Shown here: positions 52,301 through 64,000 of the stretch, one piece after another
How the letters are laid out: each line of letters begins with the position of its first letter
Position numbering within the stretch: the first letter of the stretch is position 1
From: Cyanoderma ruficeps
Lineage: Eukaryota > Chordata > Aves > Passeriformes > Timaliidae
Direction: 5' to 3'
Length of the DNA stretch: 64,000 nt
Assembly (NCBI GenBank): GCA_008694505.1
Contig: VZDJ01000047.1
Span: 691,927-755,926 of the forward strand
Position numbers and translations under genes: made by a program
The notes under the pieces: model-generated
Seen by the model: only the letters and a program-made list of their open reading frames with translations
Database searches by the model: none
Told to the model about the DNA's origin: nothing

Positions 52301-55300
52301 GACTCAGTTACCCTGTGGACAAGATAAAAAAAAATTCTAGCTTTTCTAGCTGGATGGGTGATTGCTGTATTTCCTTCCCATCCATCCACCAAGGAGAAAA
52401 ACCAACTTTATGAGAGTTCAGGAAGAAAAATCTACATCTGCAGCAGAGTGTAAGAGGCATTCCCTAAAGGTGTGTTTTTCCCACTACATTTTATGTTTTG
52501 GGGGAGAAGATTTAATGTGAGATGAGAGCCTTTTTTTAACAGAATATTTAATGCGCACAGAAAAAAATAGTTGTTTGTGGAAAATCAATAGAGAAAGATA
52601 AATGTGGAAATAAATAGTGATTTAAGCACTCAAGAGTGTGAAACAGAATGACAAAACATTCATTACAGTTAAGGCTGACATTCTATAACAAATGACTTTG
52701 TACCTCACATCTGACAATACCAGATTTTATAGGAGAGAATTCATTTATAGGGACAATTAGGTAAAGATTTAGTATTTGAACTTAATTTCTCACTTTTTGT
52801 CAATTTAAGTTATGGCTCTCTTATTTATTTGTATTTTAAAAATCACAACTCATTTTGAAGAACACTTTTGGTGAAAGCTAAAATCGTATTGTACTTCTGG
52901 TTACTAAAATATTGATTTGGAACACAGACCAGCAAACACAAGTTATGTATTTTCTGGTTCAACTTCTTTCCCAAAGGAAACCAGAGCTTGCAACGGTCTT
53001 TACATCGACTTAAATTTGACAATTGGAAAAGTACAATTTTAATACTGAAGCAACTTTTGAATGAACTGGTTTGAACCCATCAGTTTTCCTTCACTGCGAA
53101 GAAAATACTTTGTTAGAAATTCTCTTCATCTCCCTCCTCTCCACAAACAACAGAACTTGCTGGCAGTTGTTTTATACCCTGAAGCACCTCCACTTATTTT
53201 CCCAAGTGATATCTGACAGAGGAAGTCAGTTCCTTTCCTTTAAATCTGATGGCAATTTTTCCTCATTCACGTTAATTAAAGCAGATTTACATTTGGAAAA
53301 GAAAACAATGGTCTTTGCCTTCCTTATATGAGAATCTTCTAATATCATAAATAAATACAACTCAACTGAAAACATCAAATACGTGTCCTCAAGTCTGCAA
53401 GAACTGATGGAATAAGGAAAAAGATCCTACACAGGAAGAGTTAATAGATACATACCTATCTTGTAAATATCTTGTAATATTAGGAAAAAATATCCCAAAC
53501 ACAGGTTCTTGCTTTGGCTTTTTGAAGATGATGATTCTGGAAGTCCAGATTTTGAAGAAAACCATATTCAATAATAACAGCACAGTGACTTAATTCTGCT
53601 TGTTGTCACCCTGAAGCCCACCACTTCCTGTGAAATCTTTAATATATTAGGTTAGCATTCAGAACTAAGGGCTACCAACCAGTAAACAACCAGTCTGCCT
53701 ATTACTCTGTCATCCAAGTCATGCTGCACGGGGAAGGTTTTTCCATTCTGAAGACCCAAATTTCCCTCCTGCGATGTGTTAGTCATTGATGTTTTTACAG
53801 TTGTACCTCTAATTACCCTTTCTCTCACTTCAGAGACTCAGGAAATAAAGCTTGCTTCAGTAAATATCACGAGAAATCCTTGTCTGACATTTCAACCCGA
53901 CTTTCAAATTTATTACGCTTTTTTTCAATCCTGTTTATTAATGAGGTTTGAGGTAACTTTGTTATTAATGGGATCTGCTTTGCCACAGCCCAACACCTCT
54001 GAGGGAGCTGTGTGCTGTACAGGACACACTCGAATGGGAGATGGTTCCAGCTTCCTACAGAGAATGATTTGCATTAGGGAGCTGTCATGTTCTGTGGAGG
54101 TGAGGGAAGGGCTGGCAGGGCTCCAGGCACATCTGGAGAACCTGTCCCAGCTCTCCTCACTCCCACACCTGCTCCAGGGACCACAGAGGAAAGGCTTCAC
54201 CCTCCCCTCCCCTCCCCGTGGAATTTAAAACATAAAATTGAAGCAAGACCATAGAAGTTACCTGGCATTTAGTTTTTCAATCTCAGACTGAATTCATAAA
54301 AACAAAGGCAAGAAAAGAAAGTGAATTTCATGGAGCTATGGACTGTGGAATACAACAGGCTGACTGAACTGGAACCACAAAGAACCGCTCAGGGCAGCTG
54401 TACATTCCTCTCCTGGTGCCTCCCCTGTCCCATTCCCAATGCCAACAGGAAACAGGAGGACCCATCCTGGAACACTTTCCTCCCACCAGTACAGTCACTA
54501 AAGTCAACCCCAGCTCTGAGTATGAGCTGGGAAGACAGAGACTCTTGTAGAGAAATAGTTTCAGAAAGAAAGTATTTTCAAACCAGAAGACTTAGTCTTA
54601 TTTAATCATCTCACTATATATTTTTGTCATTCTGGGCAAACAGCCAGGAAGGGGAAGAAAAAAAAAATCTCCTGCAATCCATGAAACAAGAGAACACATG
54701 AAAATCACAATGTTATGATTCAGCCACCTTTTCTACCTTCCACAAATACAATATATTGCAGTTTGAGTTTGAAATGGGCTCTATTTCCTGTCAGATTCCT
54801 TAAAGAAAGGATGAACTTTGCAGACACCATGAAGGGTGCCCCAGGGCGTGTCCAGCTGACGCTCCCTGGGCTCCGTTCAGGGCTGGCCTGGCAGGACTCT
54901 GCCAGTGAGGACAATGACACTGTCCACTGTGGCCTCTGACGGGAAACCTGCAGATTATGAGCACCTCAATCTCTGACTGACCATTTCACTGCAGAACTGT
55001 GCTAAAACAAAATGGAGCTCATGCACTCTCTAACGCAGCAAGGCATTCCTGTGTCCAGACCTGGCAGCCATTTGGAGAGATGCTCTGTGAGAACCAAAGT
55101 AAGAATGTATTTCTCTCTTTTTGGCAGCATTTTTAAATACTCTTGTGGATATTGAGGCAGGTGTCAGCTCAGGGAAACTGCTGCCTCAAAGTTCAAAGTG
55201 ATCTGAAGGCTCCTGAGGAGGAGACCCTCAGGAGCAGCAGCACACTCAACATTTCCTGCAAGACATCTCTTATGAAGTATTTCAGCAGGCTGAAAAGCAG

Positions 55301-58029
55301 AGGAGAAAAAGTATAAACGGAAAGGATTTAAGGGCCACCACAAAGCTGTTAGCTCAGAGGGCTGTGAAGGATGGAAGGGAAGCATCACATCTGCTAAGTC
55401 TGAGTTTCTTATTCTAGAGGAACACAGAGATGTCAAGAGCCCACACTCTGGTCTGTGTTCAGGAACTACATCCCACTTGAGGGAAAGTGTCAGGAAACGG
55501 TTTAAAAGCACAGATGAACAAAATGTTGGTGTGAAATAGGAGAATCTCTCTTAATGTGTGGCAGAGGGAGTGAGTAGATTTAGAACTGATAGAAGGCCCT
55601 AGACAGAAACACAAAGAAGAGATATTTCCTTTCTCAAAGCATGAGATGGAGAAATAACAAACAGGAGCAGAAGAAATTTCTGCACAGCCTCGCTTTTCAG
55701 AGGAGGAAATGTGGGGATGAGTCTCTTACACCACTGGGACCACAGCTGTGCACCAGGCACTGCAGAACAGCTGAACCCCATTGAGAACTACACTAAAATC
55801 TGCGCAGGCAAAATTATTTGTTCCCTACAGCATCTGTTTGTAGCTTTTAGTAACCACAAAACACAGAGAATGTGGGATTTTCACCTTCTCAGAGCATAAC
55901 TCAACCAGTAAAACCAAAGATCAAGGAAGTTTTCTCCATTTTTCTGGTCACTAAGTGGCAGCACATGCTTCATTTCATAAATAATGCAAGGTAATAGGAA
56001 GTATTAACTTTAAAGTAATTATTAGCAAAAATAGTGCTTTCTATAGGAAGCACAACCAGCAGCATAAACAAATACTTGTACTCTTGGGAATAATTACATT
56101 TACATTCATTAAATGCATATTTTTCAAGGACATCAGTGTGGAGAAGCATGGGTTAGGGCACAGCATTTCTTGTAATTTGCATATGATGCTGCATGGAAAA
56201 ATGACTTTGGCTCAGTCAGAGTTTCAGAAAGGATGAGACATGCTGCAACAGAGCCACACATCAACCCAGACATATCAGCAAGAGAAACTGCAAGTCAGAC
56301 TTTTGCATTCATTTATATGATACCACTCCTGTTAGTGCCCCCAAATAAAGCTGGGTACACCAGGAATGGATTTTTTTGTTTCCCCCCAAGTGTCAGGACA
56401 GGTTCCCTGGAATGCTGCACTTGTCAAACCATCAAATATGCATGAGAACAAATGAGAGCAATCCAAAGGAAGGGCTCATACTCCCTGCTAGACACGGTGT
56501 GTCATCCACACCCATCAATAAAACACAACCCTTCAGTAAACTCTGGCTGATGCTTCATTCAGAAGCCAGGCAATACTGAGCAGGAGTTGTCTCTACTCCG
56601 CAGCAGGGCAGGTGAATTATTTGGTATTCAACCACGCTGAGTGTTTGTGAATGTGTTTAGGCTACTGCAATATTGCAAGAATGAGACAGTAATGTAAAAC
56701 ACTGCAATATGACTGTTCCCTGGCTATTTTTCAAACTGAAATTATAGCATGATAACCACTACACAGCTGAAAACGGGGAAACAACCATCACATTACCTGT
56801 AAATTAAAAAACCCTCAGGCCACACATCACATCTTTCACTGAGCTGAGATCTGTATGTGTGCACACATGTATTTTTAATGCTGTCAATCAATTATTTTGT
56901 ACTGTGTTACACTAACCAGTGTATGGATTTACAAATCAAGACTACGACAAGGTGGAGATTTCAGTATTTGTTGTGGCAACGTGATGAAGCAAATGCTGCT
57001 CCCACAGAAACGGGTTTACAGGGCACAGCTGAAACCTCCTCATTCATAAAATGTATGGATTAGTCAGCATGTAAATGATAGCAATAATTAAATTAACTGA
57101 GTCACGTGTATTTACACATAATGAGTGCCTTTGCCACGAGCTATTATTAGTACTTCTAAGTTAATTTATAATGAGGTAGCAGAACTATGTCTGATAACGC
57201 CAGCAAAGTGCTTGAATTTTAGAACTTTTAGAGCACAAAACCATGTTCTGTTCCTATTCTGGCGAGTGGCTCAGTGAATGTCAAATCATGCAGCCCTTCC
57301 TCAGGTAAAACTCCCAGTTCTAACGAATGTTTTTGCCCAAGGAAACAAGTCAGAAGCCAAATAAAAGCACTGCTGCTTTTTTAAAGCAAACCAATTGTGA
57401 CTGGGCTTTGCCACCAGTGCTGAGCTGGCCAGAGCTCTGGAATTGCCAGCTCACAGAACTCTGCTGCTGCTCAGCCCTCTGCAGTCACATTCACTCCCTC
57501 CGCCTGCAAAACAAAACCACACTGACACAGAACCTGGATTCTGGACCTCGTTAAACAAAATTCCAGGCCAAGGGTCAGTGTTTCCTGTGCCTTGATGTTG
57601 GCAGGGCAGTCATGAAGTGTCATGCTCCAGTGAGAGAGAATAAAATGCCTGTGGTACATTCCTCTGCCTCACTAATGCAGCAGTCAGGAAAGAGGAGCAG
57701 CACACAACTGCAATGGATAATGAAAGGGGAAGGCAGCCTTTCCCACACGCCACATGCATTTGTAAATGTATTAAAAAACACTGATCTATCGCAGTAAAGT
57801 TAATATAGTGTTTTATATTCAAATAGAAGTCCAATTTCTCTGGCTCTCAATGAACACTGGCAGCACCTGATTTACATTTGTTTCAAAGCAATTTAACTTT
57901 TTCCAGTGGTCTCAAAATAGTCACAATTCCAGCCCATGGATAAGAAAATCACTGTTAGTTCTATTCCAAAGAAAAGGGCTGCAAGGTTTAGACAAGCAGA
58001 ATTCCCCTCACAATAGTTTTTAGTTAAGG

Positions 58030-58300
58030 ATTGCCTCAAACCAGGTGCAGGACTTTGCACTCGGTCTTGTCAAATTTCATGGGCTTTGTGCAGATTCACC
58101 TCTCCATGTCCCTCTGGATGGGATCCCTTCCCTTCACCATCACCCACAGCTCAGTGTCACCTGCTGAGGATGCCCTGACCCCACTGCTCACCTGAACTGC
58201 TCCCATTTCTGACCCCAGCTTCCAGGACTTGCTCCCTGACCTTGCCCAGCACCAAAGGGACACTGACCAGCCCGTGTTTTCCCAGGTCTTACTTCAATTT
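58030..58300 (-). mobile_element. CR1-type LINE fragment (more internal part)
   Basis: The plus strand reads AACCAGGTGCAGGACTTTGC, then CTCTGGATGGGATCCCTTCCC and CAGCTCAGTGTCACCTGCTGAGG, continuing to GGACACTGACCAGCCCG. These correspond to the reverse complement of a CR1 region upstream of the 3' end. Both ends are ragged and it is diverged. Confidence 0.8.
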
Positions 58301-60580
58301 CCCCATCCAGCGTTTGGCAAGATGGACAGACAACGCCCAAGAGATACACCACATTCCCAGATCAAAATTCTCCAGGGCAAGTGCTCAGCAAAACCTGCTT
58401 CTAACTGAGGAGATGAAATATAATTACGGCTGAGATACACTGCACTGACAGAGATTCTGCAGATCAGCCACTCGAAATGCAAAGGGGATTAATTAGCAGT
58501 GTCCACCCTACTCAAGAGCCCCAGGAACTGAAAAATTAGATCTGGACCCATCAAAAGACTACAAACCAACTGCCTCCAGCTGAGGCAGAAAAGCCAATGC
58601 ACTGGAATAGATGAAAAACTTTAAAAGAAACTGACCCTGCTACACCTGAAATCCAAAGTGCAAACTACAGAGGAGATAAAGAAGCCGTGATTAACACCTC
58701 GTCAGGGGAGGGCAGCAGTGCAGCAGGACAAGAAAGGGAAGGTTCTCATTTCATCTTGGCACAGTTTGATTAGGTGTAGATTTCTTTAATTTCTTTGCAG
58801 AAATCTTTAATAAACACTCGCCTGTTTGGGTTACCATAGATAAATATCTTGACCTGTATTCTACCAAAAAATCCTCTTTATTTAACGACTAACTGATGAT
58901 TGCACAAGCCCTTCTGTGATGTGTAGGCATTATTATTTTACAAATGGATCCCACCAGCTCATTCCCAGATGTATCATCTTCAGATTCAATAAGCTTCCTG
59001 CATAAACAAGAAATTGAATGGCCTTTGTCCTTATTAGCTAATAGAAAATTAATTTTTTAGTGTTAATTTTTGGGCTTGGGCCAGTTGCCAAATGTTATGG
59101 GCAGCTGCTACATCTATAGACAATACACACAAGTCAGAGATGGAAAGATCTATTTCCTTTGACTGTGAACTGATGAAGAACAGCAATCAATAATCACATG
59201 CTGGTCACGTCCTCTGCAGTATATACTCAAATGTGTTGGCCGGTTTTAAACAACTGCAGCCACAAAACCTCCACCACTTCATTTACTGCTTCATACTACT
59301 CTAAAACAGACAAGGTGGGAACATTTAACAGTCAGTAGGAACACCACAGCTTCGAGAAGCACAGAAGGAGCCAACGCACCCACCCAGTGTGACCCCCTCC
59401 AGTCAGAACAAATTCCAGTCACCGACCCTGACATCCACCCTCGCAGCACAAGGGCTCATGGCCCCTCGGCAGAGCATTCCCATGAATGATCACACTGTTG
59501 AGAACCTGCCTCTGATTTCAGGTTTGAGCTGCCCAGAGGGGCAGCCCCAGCTCCTGCCCTGGCATTGCTGGGTCTGTGTGTGCCAGCAGAGCTCTGCCAG
59601 CCCCACCTGGGATGGGGGAGAGCCCCAGAGCTCCTCCCGCCCTGCACCCTCTCCTGCTTCCATCACCTCAGCAACAACCTCGACTGTCTCTACAGACCCA
59701 GGCCTTTTAACGAAGCCTTTCCTTCAGTAACAAGTCCCAAAGACAACTGCATTTTGCACGACTCTGAGATTCTCTGCTTTTATCCAGCCCTGGTGTTGAA
59801 ATGCTGGGAAGGGACTCATCTGAGGAGTCCTAATGACAGCTGCAATATTTCATAGTTCCTTGACAAGACACATGTACACAGGCAGCCCAAAGTGGCATTT
59901 GACTTGTTGGCTCCATTTATCTCATTTACTGGCCCTTAAGGCCCCTTTCAGCATTACTGCTTTCCAAAGTAGCTCCTATTAAATATTTTATATTTGGTTA
60001 CTATCCCCCACACTGAATTTCATTCAATTTGCTGTGAATCCTCCTGGATCTTTGAAATGTTTGGTATCGACTTGTGCGTCAGGGATGATGTCTGAATGTC
60101 TGCAGTTAAACTATCAGATAAGAATCACATTTCTGGCACATTACATGACAATTTATCACAAATATTTTTATGTCCCTAACATCCCCACATTTCAGATATT
60201 GAAAGCCCAACCAGCTAAATTTCAATACCGTAATAAACACCTACATTTTTTATAATTTCAAAATTTAAAGTACAATATTTAAGTATCTTTAGTAATTAAT
60301 GTTTCAGAACACAGGCAATAAAGGCAGCAAATACCCCTTTTAATGATCTGTTTCACTTCCCTGTTTCCTACAAAATATTCTGTGGGAAACACACTTCTTC
60401 CCTTGACTAAGCTGGTTTTTCAGCTTTATCAGCCCATGATCCTGAGGATTTGAGCTCCAGAATATTGCCAGTCAAGGACTTTACTGACACCATCACCAAA
60501 ACACCGTGGTGCTCCCCAAGGACATGAGGAGTCTTGCAGCCACACAAGCAAGCAGAGAACATTCCAGCAGGAAGGAGGGA

Positions 60581-60610
60581 AAGGCTCTGCCATGGAAGGC
60601 TCTGCCATGG
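60581..60610. repeat. Perfect 15-bp tandem duplication
   Basis: AAGGCTCTGCCATGG occurs twice head to tail. Confidence 0.95.
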
Positions 60611-63171
60611 GTTCTTTGGCTGACGTGTTTTACACCTGAGCTACACGACTACACCCCAAAGAGTGCTCAACTGCTGTTTTCATCTCTCTCCCATGGGCAT
60701 GTAAAGCTCAAATCCCATCATCACATCCTGGAAGGGCAGCAACAAGAGGGACAGTGGAGCAGGAGACCGTGGGTGGGGTTTTGTCACACAGAAAACTTGT
60801 CCCCAAGATTGCCATGGAAACACAACCTGAGCTGGCAAAGCCAAATGTGCACTTTGGACTGCCCTTCCTGTTTCCCAGCTGGCTGAGAGGCTGTTCCACA
60901 TTCTAAATCCTAAATTTCCCCTCTGGGAACCTCCACCTGGGCTCTGGCAGTGCCCAGAGCCTGGATCCACCCACGGGAACTGTTTGTTTCACGACTGCAC
61001 AGGGCTGAAACCATTTGAAGATGGCACCTCACTGTCATCTCTTACCAGAAGCTTCCTGCCATGAGAGTGGCCACGATTCAGAATCTCAGAGCTCTGACTG
61101 AGCCCAAGAGAGAAACTTTACTGAAACTGCAGGATCTGACTTGGCTTTCTGCAGAAGCTGAAGGGACATGTGGGTTTTCTTTTTCCCAAACAGAAGGCAG
61201 TTAATAATTCCATCTACACTGCTATAGAAGCAATGAATGAACAAGTAATTCTACACAGATTTATGCAAAACCTCAGTTGCTTTAGACTCTACTTATTATG
61301 GTCTTTATTCAACATTAGTAAGTGCTGTTTGAGTTGCAAAGCAATTGCAAATAAATGTGTTTATTTTATTGCAGGTACAGCTGTAGTATTGTTTTTGCCA
61401 TTACTTGCCTCTGAGCGATATATAAGACAGCTAGGAGAAAGCTCAAAAAATTCCACTGGAGCTGGCTGGTGAAGTACAGAAAATGCTTTCTATTTGATTT
61501 TGTATTAAAAAGAAATTGGATATCACAAGTCTAAAATGGTGATGCCAGAAAGATATTTTGAGAGATGTCGCAGCAGACTGCCTTTAGAGAAAAGATGTCA
61601 ACAAAAATGAGTGACTGAAATAATGTGGAGTACTTCAGACACGGACAAGAGGTACCAGGGATCAGAAATGAATTATTACGCTCTAAAATGATCCAATAAA
61701 AATCGAACTGTAGTGCAGTAATCAGAAAATGTATTGGAAAAGAGATAGGTTATAAAAAGAAAAAGGAGCTTTCAAGTACTGTAGGCTATTAGCTACTACT
61801 GAGAAATCTGGATTCAGGAGATTACATTTCTAAAAAAATATGCACACAACCAAACGTAGCTGAATTTGCTGTTCAATAGGTAGTGAACTATAAAAATTAA
61901 AAAGATAGATTGGAGACAGAATTACAGGCTAAAATAAAAATAATCAATGCAACCATCAATAGGAGTTTTGAAACGAAAACTGTACTGGCTGAACACACAA
62001 CCACACAGGCTTCAGGAAGAATGACTCAATTATGTTTTTCCCCACAGGCAAAGACATAAAAGATGGTTGTAGACACATTGAGCACATCACAGCCAAGCAC
62101 TTGGGCAGTGCCCCCTGTTGCAGAGGAAGAGCTGCAATTCCCAGTGGTGAACAATTAGATAAGAAACACATTTGGGCTGTGATGCCTTTGGCAGAGCAGC
62201 CCTGGCCCCTGCGCTGTGCCCACCTGCACAAACGCTCGGCAGCAATGCTGCCCACAAACACACACACAACCCTTCATCCCAGCAATGGACACGCACTGGA
62301 ACAACTTCCCAGCTGGGAGGGAAGGGCTGAGGATGTTTGGGAAAGGCACAAAATGTGAAGTCTTATTTCTAGCCACATACACTTCCTTATAAACATGTAT
62401 CACTCTCACCTTCCTTATAAAAGGAAATTATGTAATATTCTGGGGAAGCTTTCCAGCCTCAACAAACATTTACAAGTCCATAAAAATAAACTTGGAGACT
62501 TCCCCTTCGCCAGGAGCTTTGCTGCTTTACAGCAAGAAGTTCCACCCCCATCTGTGATCAGCAGCACAACCCAAACCTTTCCATGGTAATCAAAAGGTGC
62601 AAGCATCCGCAAGTGGTTTTGTCACGAAGAAAATAACTGAGAAGTCTCCAGTGCTGAGCTGTAAATCTTGCATTGCTCATCGGGCCCCACTCGCCAGCAG
62701 CTCAACAATTCAAGGAGATCCAAGTAAGACTCAATTCAAGCAAATTACATCAGACGCTTTCTGACTGTGTAACTGGAGGTATGTTTGTACCAAATTATGC
62801 AGAAAAACCGAAATTCCAAGCATGCATTATGACCCTGCCACTTGTGCCACAGTAAAATACTTGCTCTAGAAAACATTGCTTATTGGGCAATAACAGAGTT
62901 TGCTGTCTCAAAAGCACTGTTTGGGGAAAAATTGATCAAACAGGATATTCTCCAACCCAAAGTGTCACTTGACACTGATGCTGAACAAAGCAATGAGAAG
63001 GGCAGACAAGTCTGAGCAACACTTACTGTGGCTTTGGTACGTACAAAAGGTATGTATCAATTCACAACATACATTTACTCAGAAATAATTGTAGGCAGAG
63101 AGGGGAAAAGCTTAAAAGCTACATTGAAAGATGAGAGCAAACCCCTCGCAATTAAAGGGGAGGGAGGAGTG

Positions 63172-63201
63172 CTATGAACCATAATTCTATGAACCATAAT
63201 T
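63172..63201. repeat. Perfect 15-bp tandem duplication
   Basis: CTATGAACCATAATT occurs twice head to tail. Confidence 0.95.
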
Positions 63202-63449
63202 AATGCAATACACAGTCGAGAAATACCCTTCACTTTTGTCCCTTTGCCACCTGCTTCTGAAATCTTTCAACCAAGTTTCCAGCACTAGAGCTGCACAACC
63301 CTAACCTGGCCTAAGCCACCCTCCCCTGCAGGCATTTCCCCACACACAGGTGTATTTTAGGAGATGTGGTTTCATGGAACCAGAGCCCATCCCCAGCTCC
63401 CCTTCTGGATCCCCCAAGGCACAGGAAAATGGTGACTTTCCATGGGGAC

Positions 63450-63615
63450 TTTGTGGTGCCCCAGGGGCTGTCCCTGGATCCCTGGCAGTGTCCCAGGCCA
63501 GGCTGGACAGGGCTTGGAGCAGCCTGGGACAGTGGGAGGTGTCCCTGCCATGGCAGGGGTGGCCCTGGATGGGCTTCAAGGTCACCTCCATTCCAAACCG
63601 TTCAGGGATGTGGCG
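63450..63615 (+). mobile_element. CR1-type LINE 3' fragment, plus orientation
   Basis: Contains TGGATCCCTGGCAGTGTCCC, AGGCCAGGCTGGACAGGGCTT, GGAGCAGCCTGGGACAGTGG, GAGGTGTCCCTGCC and GGCTTCAAGGTCACCTCCATTCCAAACC, the usual run of the CR1 3' end in sense orientation. It is the only one of the four CR1 pieces in the window oriented plus. Confidence 0.88.
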
Positions 63616-64000
63616 GGTGTAAAGCGTTTTGCTGTAGGGATGAAAAAAGCTCCAGTTCTCGTTGTATTTAAAACCATCCCGGCTGACAGGATAAGGAGCC
63701 AAATGAGAGTAACTTGATCTCATTTATCCAGCAGCCTTAACTGTAATCTTCCATGATCAGAGTTCACAGGTTTTGCCTTAGCCTTATTTTTCACTAATGA
63801 TATTCAACTTTCAGCTTGAAGCAGAACATCCAAAACTTTGATGAAAAAAAGGTTCCAACTGGTAGAAACAGCTACATTTTAAGACATATAAGGAAAACGG
63901 AATGCATTTCAAAATAACTCTGAAACTAAACTAAATAATTCCAAAGGGCATACAGATAAAATATGACTATAGGTTGTTTCTGTAGATCAGGCTGCTGATC

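Larger units (their letters stand above)
33290..64000 (-). other. TENM1: TENM1 intron upstream of exon A (incomplete, at least 30.7 kb)
   Basis: The exon preceding exon A, which should end in a G completing an Asp codon after an N-terminal teneurin-1 segment, is not recognised, so this intron runs past the window edge. It contains the acceptor-derived minisatellite, four CR1 fragments, one possible LTR-like segment, short duplications and long stretches of unique AT-rich DNA. No convincing gene on either strand was found. A small unrecognised alternative exon cannot be excluded. Confidence 0.75.

Noticed and set aside
53776..54228. 150-codon plus-strand open frame
   Set aside because: No domain features; in repeat-poor intron and probably chance.
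1..64000. Assignment to TENM2, TENM3 or TENM4
   Set aside because: Membrane-span, juxtamembrane and linker residues ([40 protein letters not shown]) fit teneurin-1 and differ from the paralogues as I recall them.
33290..64000. N-terminal teneurin-1 exons in the upstream part
   Set aside because: No frame resembling the known start region or the SPDHALRMW-type segment was found; these exons presumably lie beyond the window edge.
1..64000. tRNA, rRNA or snRNA genes
   Set aside because: No cloverleaf-type box A/B pairs or conserved small-RNA sequences were recognised; a covariance-model search would be decisive.

Overview
This window is vertebrate chromosomal DNA, most likely from a bird. It is intron-dominated and holds the middle of one large gene on the minus strand. 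Eight consecutive coding exons join in one uninterrupted frame (1,542 nt, 514 codons) and match teneurin-1 (TENM1), a type II transmembrane cell-adhesion and synaptic-partner protein. The avian call rests on four CR1-type LINE fragments, two of which carry CR1 3' tail sequence, and on the close match of the protein to vertebrate TENM1. TENM2, TENM3 and TENM4 are excluded by many family-specific residues, for example [26 protein letters not shown] and QETGFIEYMDQG.

Layout, in transcription order from high to low coordinates: an upstream intron of at least 30.7 kb (33290-64000) with no exon recognised; exon A (33049-33289, proline-rich cytoplasmic segment); a 7.8 kb intron; exon B (25006-25244, rest of the cytoplasmic tail and most of the membrane span); a 9.9 kb intron; exon C (14999-15151, end of the membrane span and juxtamembrane ectodomain); exon D (11671-11870) and exon E (11209-11419), the membrane-proximal ectodomain, separated by an intron of only 251 bp; exon F (8765-8866, EGF1); exon G (7551-7745, EGF2-3); exon H (4446-4646, EGF4-5). 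The remaining EGF repeats, NHL, YD-shell and C-terminal exons, and the N-terminal start exons, lie outside the window. EGF2 (Tyr) and EGF5 (Phe) each lack the third cysteine, the known teneurin signature for covalent dimerisation.

The most unusual structure is a minisatellite of 39/42-bp units (33285-33740) abutting the 5' edge of exon A. Each unit duplicates the exon's own 3' splice site: a branch-point-like TAAC, a pyrimidine-rich tract, TTGCAG, and the first exonic bases ACATG. Because all units are multiples of 3 without in-frame stops, every decoy acceptor would insert a whole number of 13- or 14-residue cysteine-containing repeats into the cytoplasmic tail without breaking the frame. 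Exon C also starts at a CAGCAG tandem acceptor that would make one alanine in the membrane span optional. The rest is intronic: CR1 fragments, two possible LTR-like segments, microsatellites, short tandem duplications, one perfect 15-bp-arm hairpin and several stretches that look like conserved non-coding DNA by eye.
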